From Ectopseudomonas chengduensis (GTDB lineage: Bacteria > Pseudomonadota > Gammaproteobacteria > Pseudomonadales > Pseudomonadaceae), in NCBI RefSeq assembly GCF_015712065.1, contig NZ_JACFYZ010000011.1, positions 87,947 to 151,946 on the forward strand: a stretch of 64,000 nucleotides of DNA, written 5' to 3'. Under the pieces are notes generated by a model. It saw only the letters and a program-made list of their open reading frames with translations, was not told the DNA's origin and ran no database searches. Positions 35,887-46,002 of the stretch are shown here, piece after piece (the stretch's first letter is position 1; each line of letters opens with the position of its first letter). The position numbers were made by a program, and so were the translations under genes.

Positions 35887-35949
35887 TGTAGCCCGGATGC
35901 AATCCGGGGCTTAGGTTCAAAAGAGCCCCCGGATTGCATCCGGGCTACG
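35887..35949. repeat. REP-like inverted pair, GTAGCCCGGAT family
   Basis: GTAGCCCGGATGCAATCCGG and its inverted copy CCGGATTGCATCCGGGCTAC lie 15-20 bases apart between the convergent dacB and rlmKL stops; same family as 14131-14190. It probably serves both transcripts as a 3' hairpin. Confidence 0.85.
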
Positions 35950-35950
35950 A

Positions 35951-38131
35951 TCAGCGTGCAGTGAAACGCCAGGCGCGGTGGATCTTCGGGTTGCGGACGA
36001 AGTCCGGGTCCAGCGTCTGCGCGCTGATCTCTTCGACCTGATAGCGCGCCACCAGGCTTTCATCCAGCTGGAACTTGCGGAAGTTGTTGGAGAAATACAA
36101 CACACCGCCACGGGCCAGACGCGCCATGGCCAGGTCGAGCAGTTCGACGTGGTCACGCTGTACATCGAACACGCCTTCCATGCGCTTGGAATTGGAGAAG
36201 GTCGGCGGATCGATGAAGATCAGCTCGTACTCACCGCGATCCTCTGCCAGCCAGGTCATCACATCGCCCTGCTCCAGACGGTGCTTGTCGGAAAAACCGT
36301 TGAGCGCGAGATTACGCCGCGCCCAGTCCAGGTAAGTTTTCGACAGATCCACGCTGGTGGTGCTGCGCGCGCCACCCTTGGCCGCATGCACGGTAGCCGT
36401 CGCGGTGTAACAGAACAGGTTGAGGAAGCGCTTGCCAGCGGCCTCGCGCTGCAGACGCAGGCGCAACGGACGGTGATCGAGGAACAGCCCGGTATCCAGA
36501 TAGTCGGTGAGGTTGACCAGCAGTTTGACCCCGCCTTCATTCACCTCCATGAACTCGCCCTGCGCGGCCTGACGCTGATACTGCTTGGTGCCCGTCTGGC
36601 GCTCACGACGCTTGATCACCACGCGGCTCTGCGCCACGCCCAGCGCCTGCGGGATCGCGGCCAGGGCATCGAGCAGGCGCGCCTGAGCCTTGTCCGGATC
36701 GATTGAGCGCGGCGCGGCATATTCCTGAACATGTACGTAGTCACGGTACAGATCGACCGCCACGGCATACTCGGGCATGTCGGCATCGTACAGCCGATAG
36801 CACTCGACGCCTTCGCGGCGTGCCCACTTGCCTAACTGCTTGAGGTTCTTCTGCAGGCGGTTGGCGAACATCTGCCCACCTTCGGACAAACGTGCCTGTT
36901 GCGGCGCATCCTGCGCTGGCTCTTGATCGTCTTCGCGCGCACGCCGCTCACCGGTAACGAACTGCTCGGTCTGCACCTTGATCAACAGCAGTTTGCAGGG
37001 CAGTGCGCCGTTCCAGAACGCATACTGCTTGTGGCTGCGCAGGCCCATACGCTTGCCCAGTTCGGGCGCGCCGGTGAATACCGCCGCCTCCCATCCCAGG
37101 CAGGCCTGACGCAGACGCTCGCCGAGGTTCTGGTAGAGGTACAACAGGCTGGCTTCGTCGCCCAGGCGTTCGCCGTATGGCGGGTTGCTGATCACCAGGC
37201 CCTTCTGATTCTGGTCCGGGCGCGGCTCGAAACTGCCCAGCTCGCCCTGATAGATCTTCACCCAGTCGGACAGGCCGGCGCGCTCGACGTTATTGCGCCC
37301 AGGCTGGATCAGGCGCGGGTCGGCTTCATAACCACGAATCCACAGCGGTGGCTTGGCCAGCCCCACCGCGGCGCGCTGCTCGGCCTCGGCATGCAGCTTC
37401 TTCCAGATTGCCGGCACATGGCCCAGCCAATTGGAGAAGCCCCAACGCTCACGCTTGAGATTGGGGGCGATATCGGCAGCCATCAACGCCGCCTCCACCA
37501 GAAAGGTACCCACACCGCACATCGGGTCGGCCAATGCGCCACCCTCGGCAGCGATACGCGGCCAACCGGCACGGATCAGCACTGCCGCAGCCAGGTTCTC
37601 TTTCAGCGGCGCAGCCCCCTGCTGCAGGCGGTAACCACGCTGGTGCAGGCTGTGGCCGGAGAGGTCCAGGGAAAGCACCGCCTCACCGCGATCCAGGCGC
37701 AGGTGCACGCGCAGGTCCGGGTTGAGTTTGTCGATGCTGGGCCGTTCGCCACCCGCCGTACGCAACCGATCGACAATCGCATCCTTGACCTTGAGTGCGC
37801 CGAAGTGGGTGTTGTCGATCCCCGAACCATTGCCACTGAACTCCACCGCCAGGCTGCCGGACGGCTCCAGATGGTCGCGCCAGTCCACTGCCTGCACGCC
37901 GTCATAAAGCTCGTCGGCGTTGTTCATGGCAAAGCGCGACAGCACCAGCAGCACGCGGTTGGCCAGGCGCGACCACAGGCACAGTCGATAGGCCACCTCG
38001 ATTTCGGCATGACCGCGGACTGCGGCCGTTTGCTCGCGTGCATCTTCCAGCCCCAGCCCCCGGGCCTCTTCCAGCAACAGACCCTCGAGCCCCTTGGGGC
38101 AGGTCAGCACGATTTCGTAACGTTCAGACAT
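35951..38131 (-). CDS. rlmL: 23S rRNA methyltransferase RlmKL (m2G2445 / m7G2069)
   Basis: About 726 residues from ATG 38131 (MSERYEIVLTCPKGLEGLLL). The N-terminal half has a THUMP domain and the RlmL methyltransferase with ISNPPYGERLGDEASL. The C-terminal half is the RlmK methyltransferase with NLFCYTATATVHAAKGGARS (SAM loop) and FIDPPTFSNSKRMEG. The fused two-enzyme form is normal for gammaproteobacteria. It modifies helix 74 of 23S rRNA. Confidence 0.95.
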   Translation of the reverse strand: MSERYEIVLTCPKGLEGLLLEEARGLGLEDAREQTAAVRGHAEIEVAYRLCLWSRLANRVLLVLSRFAMNNADELYDGVQAVDWRDHLEPSGSLAVEFSGNGSGIDNTHFGALKVKDAIVDRLRTAGGERPSIDKLNPDLRVHLRLDRGEAVLSLDLSGHSLHQRGYRLQQGAAPLKENLAAAVLIRAGWPRIAAEGGALADPMCGVGTFLVEAALMAADIAPNLKRERWGFSNWLGHVPAIWKKLHAEAEQRAAVGLAKPPLWIRGYEADPRLIQPGRNNVERAGLSDWVKIYQGELGSFEPRPDQNQKGLVISNPPYGERLGDEASLLYLYQNLGERLRQACLGWEAAVFTGAPELGKRMGLRSHKQYAFWNGALPCKLLLIKVQTEQFVTGERRAREDDQEPAQDAPQQARLSEGGQMFANRLQKNLKQLGKWARREGVECYRLYDADMPEYAVAVDLYRDYVHVQEYAAPRSIDPDKAQARLLDALAAIPQALGVAQSRVVIKRRERQTGTKQYQRQAAQGEFMEVNEGGVKLLVNLTDYLDTGLFLDHRPLRLRLQREAAGKRFLNLFCYTATATVHAAKGGARSTTSVDLSKTYLDWARRNLALNGFSDKHRLEQGDVMTWLAEDRGEYELIFIDPPTFSNSKRMEGVFDVQRDHVELLDLAMARLARGGVLYFSNNFRKFQLDESLVARYQVEEISAQTLDPDFVRNPKIHRAWRFTAR

Positions 38132-38547
38132 GGATGTTCCACTGCCTATGGCAATCAGGGAGGTGCAGCGGCGCACCTCGACTCAAAATAAGTGACAAAA
38201 GGTCACAGCGCGACCCTTCGTCGGAATAAGCAAGCACTCTCATTTGCACTAGCAAAATGACGGCATCAGCGTGCACAGCCAGATATGACGGCGTCTGGCT
38301 GAAAGATGCTGGACGTATCTCCAGCGCCCTTATGGCCTCACCCGCATTTAGGTTACGCCCTTATGACAAATCGATCATTCACAGGCCCCAGTGCATTCGT
38401 TAGAACACTACCTAAGGCTTTCGCCGCAACGGCGCAGGCACAGAAAGTTCGCCACGCCGGCAGCGGACTTTCGTAGGCAGAAGATTTCTGCCCGGCCTTG
38501 CCACAAGGCCAACGGGACATAACAGTCAACAGTGAGGGCAACACCCT
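38132..38547. other. rlmKL-rmf intergenic region / rmf leader
   Basis: 416 bp with no supported gene. A hairpin-forming GGCCTTGCCACAAGGCC lies about 40 bp before the rmf start. The region is the likely site of the growth-phase-controlled rmf promoter, but I cannot point to a clear -10/-35. Confidence 0.45.
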
Positions 38548-38763
38548 ATGAGAAGACTTAAGCGTGATCCGTTAGAAAGAGCTTTTTTGCGCGGCTATCA
38601 GTACGGCATCAATGGTAAATCCCGCGAACTTTGCCCCTTTACCCTACCTTCGGTTCGTCAGGCCTGGCTCAATGGCTGGCGTGAGGGCCGTGGCGATAAC
38701 TGGGATGGGCTGACCGGCACGGCCGGTATTCATCGACTCAACGAACTTCACGCTGTCGGCTGA
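38548..38763 (+). CDS. rmf: Ribosome modulation factor Rmf
   Basis: 71 residues, basic: MRRLKRDPLERAFLRGYQYG, with the family block SRELCPFTLPSVRQAWLNGW and REGRGDNWDGLTG. It joins 70S ribosomes into inactive 100S dimers in stationary phase. Monocistronic, with a terminator 60 bp downstream. Confidence 0.96.
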   Translation: MRRLKRDPLERAFLRGYQYGINGKSRELCPFTLPSVRQAWLNGWREGRGDNWDGLTGTAGIHRLNELHAVG

Positions 38764-38821
38764 TCAGGATCACACCCGACTTCACCATGCCGACCCCCTC
38801 CGGGCGGCGGGCGCAAGCCCA

Positions 38822-38850
38822 GGGGCTCCTTCGGGAGCCCTATTTATTTA
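38822..38850 (+). terminator. Terminator after rmf
   Basis: GGGCTCC-TTC-GGGAGCCC stem-loop followed by TATTTATTTA. It lies between the convergent rmf and pyrD stops and may serve both. Confidence 0.85.
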
Positions 38851-38856
38851 TGCGGC

Positions 38857-39879
38857 TTATTTACGCAGCGCGGCAATCGCATCCACCGCCTCGCGAATCA
38901 GTGCCGGCCCCTTGTAGATGAAACCCGAATAGATCTGGACCAGGCTCGCACCCGCGGCGATCTTCTCGGCCGCATGCTTGCCCTCGGTAATACCGCCCAC
39001 CGCAATGATCGGCAGACGACCCGACAGTTCACCCGCCAGCACCTTGACGATATGCGTACTCTTGTCGCGTACCGGCGCGCCCGACAAGCCGCCGGCCTCA
39101 TCCCCATGGGCCAGACCTTCGACACCTTCACGGCTGAGCGTGGTATTGGTGGCGATCACCGCATCCATATCGGCGCCCAGCAGCGCTGATGCCACCAGCG
39201 CGGTTTCTTCGTCACTCATGTCCGGGGCGATCTTGATCGCCAATGGCACGCGCTTACCGTGCTCCTGAGCCAGATCCTCCTGACGACGACGCAGCGCCTC
39301 GAGCAACTCCTTCAGCGAATCGCCGAACTGCAGACTGCGCAGCCCCGGTGTATTGGGTGAGCTGACGTTGACCGTGACGTAGCTGGCGTGGGCGTACACC
39401 TTGTCCAGGCAGGCCAGGTAATCGTCCACCGCCCGCTCGACTGGCGTATCGAAGTTCTTGCCGATATTGATACCCAGCACACCCTTGAACTTCGCTGCCT
39501 TGACCCGCTCGAGCAGGTGATCGACACCATGGTTGTTGAAACCCATGCGGTTGATCACCGCCTCGGCCTCCGGCAGACGAAACAGGCGCGGTTTGGGGTT
39601 GCCCGGCTGCGGACGCGGGGTAACGGTACCGATCTCGACGAAACCGAAGCCGAGCTGGGCGAAGCCATCGATGGCATCGCCGTTCTTGTCCAGCCCTGCC
39701 GCCAGACCGACCGGATTGGCGAACTGCAAACCCATCACGTTTACTGGCAGGCTGGTCGGCGCCTTGGTCAGCAAGCCATTGAGCCCCAGCCGGCCACCTG
39801 CACCGATCAGATCGATGGACAGCTCATGAGAGGTTTCCGGGGACAGTTTGAACAGCAGCTCGCGGGCCAGGGAGTACAT
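38857..39879 (-). CDS. pyrD: Dihydroorotate dehydrogenase (quinone), class 2
   Basis: 340 residues. The N-terminal amphipathic helices (MYSLARELLFKLSPETSHEL) associate with the inner membrane and quinone pool. FMN and substrate blocks: NPVGLAAGLDKNGDAIDGF, the catalytic serine loop VTVNVSSPNTPGLRSLQ, and C-terminal AVGGITEGKHAAEKIAAGAS. Converts dihydroorotate to orotate in pyrimidine synthesis. Confidence 0.96.
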   Translation of the reverse strand: MYSLARELLFKLSPETSHELSIDLIGAGGRLGLNGLLTKAPTSLPVNVMGLQFANPVGLAAGLDKNGDAIDGFAQLGFGFVEIGTVTPRPQPGNPKPRLFRLPEAEAVINRMGFNNHGVDHLLERVKAAKFKGVLGINIGKNFDTPVERAVDDYLACLDKVYAHASYVTVNVSSPNTPGLRSLQFGDSLKELLEALRRRQEDLAQEHGKRVPLAIKIAPDMSDEETALVASALLGADMDAVIATNTTLSREGVEGLAHGDEAGGLSGAPVRDKSTHIVKVLAGELSGRLPIIAVGGITEGKHAAEKIAAGASLVQIYSGFIYKGPALIREAVDAIAALRK

Positions 39880-39965
39880 GATCAGGCTCAGCTCGACAGG
39901 TAGAGGGTTGGCAGCCGGCGATTATAGCCGCGCAGGCGTCGTCGGCGCGAGGCAAGCGCGCCAGA

Positions 39966-40187
39966 TCAGTCCAAAGGGCGTAAACTCAGCAGCTCGCCGG
40001 AGTTACTGAATTCCAGTACGAAGGAACCAAAGATACCGGCGTGAGTCAGATACGGCCGCAGATGGTGGGCCGGCAAACTGACGCGGCGCCCATCCCGGCT
40101 TTGCGCCATAATCCGGTTGGCCTGGCCACGATAGATGGCCTGCAATCGTTCGGCCGATAACGCAATATCCAGCACCAAGCTGGGCAT
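39966..40187 (-). CDS. DUF2835 protein
   Basis: 73 residues from ATG 40187 (MPSLVLDIALSAERLQAIYR); a longer frame to 40247 is rejected because this start matches the family. The ending (GIFGSFVLEFSNSGELLSLR) is typical for DUF2835. Function unknown; cytoplasmic. Confidence 0.78.
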   Translation of the reverse strand: MPSLVLDIALSAERLQAIYRGQANRIMAQSRDGRRVSLPAHHLRPYLTHAGIFGSFVLEFSNSGELLSLRPLD

Positions 40188-40331
40188 GGAGGCACCCTCG
40201 CAAATGAATGCGGCTATTTTGCCACAGACCCGCAACGCGACAGGCACTCCCGCGCCGCGCTACGCTATATGGGCAATAGCCATCCGCGTCTGCCACACTG
40301 CAGCAGACGCTTCAGGAGCGATCTGCCGGCC

Positions 40332-41213
40332 ATGAGCCTGTCCGAATCCTCAACTCTCAGCAGCCGCCTGGCAGCCCTGGCCCAGCGCATGGGTCTGCTC
40401 GGCCGCAACTCACGACAGATATTCGCCAGAGCCAGCGCCCTGCGCCTGCCATTCAAACCGTTGCCTACAGCGGTCGAAAGTATTGGTTGGCATGACGGCC
40501 CGCAATTGCAGCTTCTGCTCAACCTGCCTCGCGGTGCGCTCTCCGGCCCGGTACAGGAAGACAAAGCACAGGCCCATTGCGCACTGACTCAAGTAGTGGA
40601 AGCGCAAATGCAGCAACTGCAGTCTTTCGATCTGCGCCTGATCGACGGCTTCGCCTACCCTTGCCCTGCGCCAGGCTACGTGAGCTTCGAAGACTACGCA
40701 GCAAGCGAACATTGCAAGCAGGTGCGCATCATCAGCTACAAGGATTTCGTCAAAACCATCGGCCTGGCGTTGCCGCGTTTTCTCGCTGGCGAACCGATCG
40801 AGCTGCGTCAGGCCAACTGGCGCGGCTCGCGCACCTTCTGGTCAGGGGATGTGCAAGGCGAAGCCTTCGCTGGAGCAATCGCCTATGCGCGCAGACGCGA
40901 ACTGGAAGTGCTGCTGCCAGCCAATCTGGCTCGCTATCGCTTGAATGAAGCGGGCCTGGACAACCTGCAAAAGCGCTATCACGTACTGGCCATGCCAGAA
41001 GCGGCTTGGAGCGACCCCAGCTTCATGGGGCTGCTACTGGACAACGGCATACCCTATGCACGCCTGTCACTACTGAAGAAAGCCGGCACCCCAGAGTTCC
41101 TCCTCCTGCCCAAAGAGCATCAGGAAGCCACTGCGCTTGGCGAGGGACTGCGCCTGGCCGGCGCACCAGACGTGCCGAGCCATCTACGTCAGCTGGCCGT
41201 CCAGCCAGTCTGA
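40332..41213 (+). CDS. DUF6685-like hypothetical protein
   Basis: 293 residues from ATG 40332 (MSLSESSTLSSRLAALAQRM). No signal peptide or membrane helix. A Cys-containing loop (DGFAYPCPAPGYVSFEDYAA) is notable. I associate it with DUF6685, a Pseudomonas family of unknown role, with moderate certainty. Its stop is 13 bp from the convergent recX stop. Confidence 0.6.
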   Translation: MSLSESSTLSSRLAALAQRMGLLGRNSRQIFARASALRLPFKPLPTAVESIGWHDGPQLQLLLNLPRGALSGPVQEDKAQAHCALTQVVEAQMQQLQSFDLRLIDGFAYPCPAPGYVSFEDYAASEHCKQVRIISYKDFVKTIGLALPRFLAGEPIELRQANWRGSRTFWSGDVQGEAFAGAIAYARRRELEVLLPANLARYRLNEAGLDNLQKRYHVLAMPEAAWSDPSFMGLLLDNGIPYARLSLLKKAGTPEFLLLPKEHQEATALGEGLRLAGAPDVPSHLRQLAVQPV

Positions 41214-41226
41214 GCAGACTGACGAG

Positions 41227-41688
41227 CTATTCGTCGCAACCGCGCAGCAGACGCCCAATCATATCCAGCGAATAGCCACGGTAGGCCAGGAACCGGCCTT
41301 GTTGAGCACGCTCACGAGCATCACCCGGAAGCCGACCGGCAAACTTGCGCTGCCAGGTTTCACGCAACTGCTCGAACCAGTCGATACCGCTTTCACGCAG
41401 AGCCTGATCAATATCACCACGCGCGAGCCCACGCTGGCCGAGTTCCTCGCGAATACGCAGCGGACCGTAACCAGCACGCGCACGATAAGCGACGAAGCTT
41501 TCCAGATAGCGGGCCTCGGATAGCAAGCCCTCCTCTGACAGCCGCTGCAAGGCCGCGTCGATCATGTCTTCGGGGGCGCCACGCTTGCGCAACTTGCGCG
41601 TAAGCTCGACACGCCCATGCTCACGTCGCGCCAGCAGATCCATGGCCGCCCGCCTGACGGCGAGCGGGTTATCCAGTACGACGGTCAT
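41227..41688 (-). CDS. recX: RecA regulatory protein RecX
   Basis: 153 residues: MTVVLDNPLAVRRAAMDLLA, with RREHGRVELTRKLRKRGAPE and the three-helix RecX repeats (YGPLRIREELGQRGLARGDI). RecX binds RecA filaments and limits their activity. It follows recA by 11 bp in the usual recA-recX order. Because recA is cut here, recX has lost its native promoter unless one has arisen in the island end. Confidence 0.95.
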   Translation of the reverse strand: MTVVLDNPLAVRRAAMDLLARREHGRVELTRKLRKRGAPEDMIDAALQRLSEEGLLSEARYLESFVAYRARAGYGPLRIREELGQRGLARGDIDQALRESGIDWFEQLRETWQRKFAGRLPGDARERAQQGRFLAYRGYSLDMIGRLLRGCDE

Positions 41689-41699
41689 GCTCTAATGGC

Positions 41700-42252
<553 letters not shown>

Positions 42253-42397
42253 GGAAGCAGTATTTGGATGGGTTCAGGTAGGGTCGCTCCTACGAGGCCA
42301 ACGCGCTGCAAAGCCATACTGTTCATGCCTTTCACCCTTGCGGAAGCCAAATCTCCATCTACGCTTCCTATCTGAACCAACTTCAGGTAGGAACGTG

Positions 42398-44146
42398 ATG
42401 AGCGGGAAACTGGAAAATTTCTTGAATGGTATCAAAACCTGCTGTCCTAAGGACATCCTGACCTGGGTGGAAAAGCATCCTCCAAAGCGTCGGGCGCCCT
42501 TCATCCGCGAATTTTTCATGATCGCTCACGACCTTGATCCGGAATGGCATCGGAACTCTGGGGTGATTACCAATGCATGTCGGACATTTCTCTTTCATCG
42601 CCGTAGTGCAATATCAAAAACCACAGGCAAGCCGGTCAAAGAAGTTACCGTAATCTCTGACTACACAGCAGTTCGTCATTACTTAAACAGGCTTCAAAAA
42701 GCCAAGAAACTGCCTAGTAATGCGCTGATCCCCCCAATCACCAAATCGTCAGACGTATTCTCGGAAAAAGAATGCAATATCCTTGGTTATCTGACTTTGG
42801 AACATGCTGTTCAAGCAGCCTCCATGGAAATCGCTTTGAGCGAAATTGCGCAACAAATCGAAAAACATAGAGCTGTCATTCTCTCCAAATGCAAACATGT
42901 TGTTGCAGAAGGTTTTGCGCGTTACTTGAAAACCCCAGACATTATTCGCAGAAGCGATGTAATTGCCATTCGACCAACAAAGGACAACTTAGATCCTAAC
43001 CTGAGAGGCTTTGGCACCGGCCAACATATTAGTTTTTTCTCACCCTCCCACCCAAATGGCTTCATTAACTCTGTTGCGTACCTAGCCACAGAACAAGACG
43101 GCCTTTTTACTCGCAAATCATTTCCTGGATCACATCACATTTACTCCTGGTCTTTAATGGAAATTAAATCATACTTGGGAATCACTGACGAATTTGCTGT
43201 TGCGGCGATGTGCATCATTATTGATGAGCTTGGAATTAACGTCATCGACTTGGCAAACGCCCAAGTAAAGAAAACGAAAGATGGGCAATTCGTCACCATC
43301 CGCGAGGATGGTGGGATCACCGTCACTACCCTTAAACCCCGGGCTAACAAATTAATTGAGCGTCATGCACCAAAAGCTTCGAACGAGATTAAAGTCGATG
43401 CAGAAAGTATAGACGCTAATACTACGCTATGGATGCTGTTACAAATGAGAACTCAGCACTCCAAGGCTTTGAACTCCAACTATCTTTTCGTCATGGATGG
43501 GTCTAGCCCCACTCGTCAATGGGATGAGCATCTCTACCGTATCTTAAACACGAGACGAAAAAGCACTTTCAAGGCAATCATTGATTCGCTTCCCCCATGG
43601 GTAGCTGAAGCTGAGCCTACCATGCCCAAAATCAGAGTTTCACGTGGCCTGCTTAAGTGGATCGAGAGCGGTGGCGACACTCTGGAAACAAGCCTATACC
43701 TTGGCAACTCGTTACTGACCGCCTTGCGAAACTACGTACCACCGTCAATCCAAGAGTTTGTATACCGAAAGAAACTCCGTGACCATCAAAATATTCAGCT
43801 CCTAATAGCCGAAGAAATTACACCCTATACAAGTCACCACAGTGGTGAAAGTTATGAGATAGCCCAAGCCCAGCTCATTTACGCCGTGAAGCAAATCAGA
43901 GCTACCTCCCCCCAAGCAGCAGAAAGCAATCCAAGCCATATGATTTACTTTCTCTGCTCGCCTCAAACGATTGAGCTTGTCGTCTCATATGCAACATTCG
44001 GGAAAGACGACAATCTCACTTCAACATGCAAGACGATTATCACAAAGATCCAAGAAGAAGGCAGTCGCAAAATGATTAAACTGCTAGCCGATGCCAAACC
44101 TAAACGCATGGACTTTGATCTCCTTGAGGTATCCGTTAGTGAATAA
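42398..44146 (+). CDS. Degenerate tyrosine-recombinase-like protein, first gene of the recombinase operon
   Basis: About 582 residues from ATG 42398, which follows a TAGGA ribosome site; earlier in-frame starts exist. I do not recognise a named family. The N-terminal third looks like a core-binding region (VTVISDYTAVRHYLNRLQKA). The middle aligns by eye with a recombinase fold, but the segment where the first catalytic Arg is expected reads IIIDELGINVIDLANA, with Asn in its place, and no HxxR or Tyr box is apparent. It is probably an accessory, catalytically dead subunit. The next gene overlaps by eight bases. Strongly AT-rich. Confidence 0.6.
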   Translation: MSGKLENFLNGIKTCCPKDILTWVEKHPPKRRAPFIREFFMIAHDLDPEWHRNSGVITNACRTFLFHRRSAISKTTGKPVKEVTVISDYTAVRHYLNRLQKAKKLPSNALIPPITKSSDVFSEKECNILGYLTLEHAVQAASMEIALSEIAQQIEKHRAVILSKCKHVVAEGFARYLKTPDIIRRSDVIAIRPTKDNLDPNLRGFGTGQHISFFSPSHPNGFINSVAYLATEQDGLFTRKSFPGSHHIYSWSLMEIKSYLGITDEFAVAAMCIIIDELGINVIDLANAQVKKTKDGQFVTIREDGGITVTTLKPRANKLIERHAPKASNEIKVDAESIDANTTLWMLLQMRTQHSKALNSNYLFVMDGSSPTRQWDEHLYRILNTRRKSTFKAIIDSLPPWVAEAEPTMPKIRVSRGLLKWIESGGDTLETSLYLGNSLLTALRNYVPPSIQEFVYRKKLRDHQNIQLLIAEEITPYTSHHSGESYEIAQAQLIYAVKQIRATSPQAAESNPSHMIYFLCSPQTIELVVSYATFGKDDNLTSTCKTIITKIQEEGSRKMIKLLADAKPKRMDFDLLEVSVSE

Positions 44147-46001
44147 CGAGAAATCTCAAAAAATCACACCATCGCCACCGTCATCCCAAGCCGTTCTTCC
44201 TAATTGGATTCACCCTGCCTCCACAAATAGAGAATGGTATGTGCCAAAAACCGGAACAAGCGTGTCTGCCTCAGTTGATCCAAACACTAGACACTATGTA
44301 AAGATTAGCTTCGATTATAAGCTATTCGACGAGTCATCCACAGCAGATCTAGTGTGGAACTTATTTATCAGGGACTTAAAGTCATCAGCCATTGCCTTGA
44401 TTGAAAGCTCAAAATCGAAACGACCGAATGCGCTTGTTTCATTTGTGAGGACAGCCTTTGAAATTGCCGATCATGTGTACGAGGCACGGGCTCGCTCAAG
44501 CAATGCTCCTAAGATCGTAACCTTGGCCGACATCACTCTGGACGATGTGAAAACCTTCCTAGAAGCTCATGATTTAACATTCATGGGAATAAATATCGCC
44601 AAGCTTAATTCAGAATTAGGATCAGCATCCAGAGGACTGACAACTATTGCTCCCTTGATCTCCAATATGGGGATCCCCCCTATTACTAAAAAGATCATTA
44701 TTCAGAAGCTCAAAAACAACAAGCTTGATATCTGCCGAGAATTCGCCTGCACCTACGCTGAAAAAGAAGAGGATGATAAAGATAGCCTCAGCATTTGCAC
44801 ACTACAAAACAAATGCACCAACCTAGCTTACCTGCACTCCACAAAGGAACAGCAATCTCATCCTTTTGAGGTTGGAGCACATGAAATTTCAGACATTCTA
44901 AACAACATGCCCGGGAGGTTTATCGAGAAAAACCAAACACCATTGATGCCTACAAACGTAGCATTCCACTACATCAGCAACGCGATTATCTTTCACCGCG
45001 ACTATGCGCCACATATCCGAGAATATATTAAAAAGCTTGACGACCACTACAACAAGGAAATTATTGGACGGTACGCGGCCAGCACAATCAAATCAAACGT
45101 ACACACCTTCAAGAAACAGACCTTAGAGGCGGTGCCAATCCCGAAGGCATTGCAGCACCTCAATATCAAAACGTATGGGAAATGCGGCAGAACCAGAGGT
45201 GGAATCAACTGCAATTCTATTTTGCGAGAGCACATTTCTACTGACGAGTTGATTGGCTTCTACGCCATTACAACCCGCATCCTGATACATACTTTTTCAG
45301 CTTGCCGTGTGTTGAGCGCCTCCTTGCTCGACGCCAATTGCCTAACAATATCAAAACTGGATGGCTTATGGGACTTGAAACTTAAGATCCCGAAAGCCAG
45401 CAACAGCTATGAGCTTGAAATTATTAAGCGCCCAATCCCTAAAGTCATTTGGGACTTTATTTACGAATATATCGAATTCATGGAGGATCGCCATCCAGGG
45501 ATGACTTCAATCTGGCCCTCTGGCGCACAGAAAGGGAAAGACCGAAATGAGACAACTTTTCGTAAAATACTTGATCAATACTCTGATTGGATTCAAACAC
45601 CAACCACAGACGAAACACGATGGTATGCACGCCCTCATCAATTCAGACGTTTCTTCGCAGCCTTCTTCTTCTACTTGAGCGGAAGCACTGAAATTGAACC
45701 GTTGCGATGGATGATGGGACACATCGAACCGAATGTAACACTCTACTACGCTGACATCTCGAACCAACCTGAATGGGAGCGAGACACTCTCGAATTTCTA
45801 ATTGACTTCTTGGAGGGCCACGTAGGCAAGGATGTCTTGGTCGACGAAGAATTACTGGACGTTTTTTCCAAATGTGAACGAGAAATAAAACTAGGGGATC
45901 ACACTTTGTTGTCCGAACACCTCCAAGAACTGGCAAACCATCACGACATCAAACTAAAGATTATGAACAACCAAAAAATCTTTATATATGCGAGCAGATA
46001 A
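44139..46001 (+). CDS. Large tyrosine recombinase/integrase
   Basis: About 620 residues from GTG 44139, chosen because GAGGT lies upstream and the start overlaps the previous stop (GTGAATAA). Catalytic residues are visible: Arg in HTFSACRVLSASLLD (about 389), HxxR in ARPHQFRRFFAAFFFYLSG (about 499) and GH...Y in MMGHIEPNVTLYYADIS (Tyr about 535). The N-terminal 350 residues are much longer than in phage integrases and include a Cys-rich stretch (CREFACTYAEKEEDDKDSLS, then CTLQNKCTN) that could bind zinc. It likely joins with the other recombinases to excise or insert the island. Confidence 0.82.
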   Translation: MNNEKSQKITPSPPSSQAVLPNWIHPASTNREWYVPKTGTSVSASVDPNTRHYVKISFDYKLFDESSTADLVWNLFIRDLKSSAIALIESSKSKRPNALVSFVRTAFEIADHVYEARARSSNAPKIVTLADITLDDVKTFLEAHDLTFMGINIAKLNSELGSASRGLTTIAPLISNMGIPPITKKIIIQKLKNNKLDICREFACTYAEKEEDDKDSLSICTLQNKCTNLAYLHSTKEQQSHPFEVGAHEISDILNNMPGRFIEKNQTPLMPTNVAFHYISNAIIFHRDYAPHIREYIKKLDDHYNKEIIGRYAASTIKSNVHTFKKQTLEAVPIPKALQHLNIKTYGKCGRTRGGINCNSILREHISTDELIGFYAITTRILIHTFSACRVLSASLLDANCLTISKLDGLWDLKLKIPKASNSYELEIIKRPIPKVIWDFIYEYIEFMEDRHPGMTSIWPSGAQKGKDRNETTFRKILDQYSDWIQTPTTDETRWYARPHQFRRFFAAFFFYLSGSTEIEPLRWMMGHIEPNVTLYYADISNQPEWERDTLEFLIDFLEGHVGKDVLVDEELLDVFSKCEREIKLGDHTLLSEHLQELANHHDIKLKIMNNQKIFIYASR

Positions 46002-46002
46002 C

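Noticed and set aside
36899..38191. 430-codon plus-strand open frame
   Set aside because: Antisense of rlmKL; no family resemblance and no ribosome site.
42256..42380. N-terminal extension of the recA fragment (would give a 226-residue chimera)
   Set aside because: Begins at a weak TTG with no clear ribosome site and encodes non-RecA sequence; not supported as a real start.
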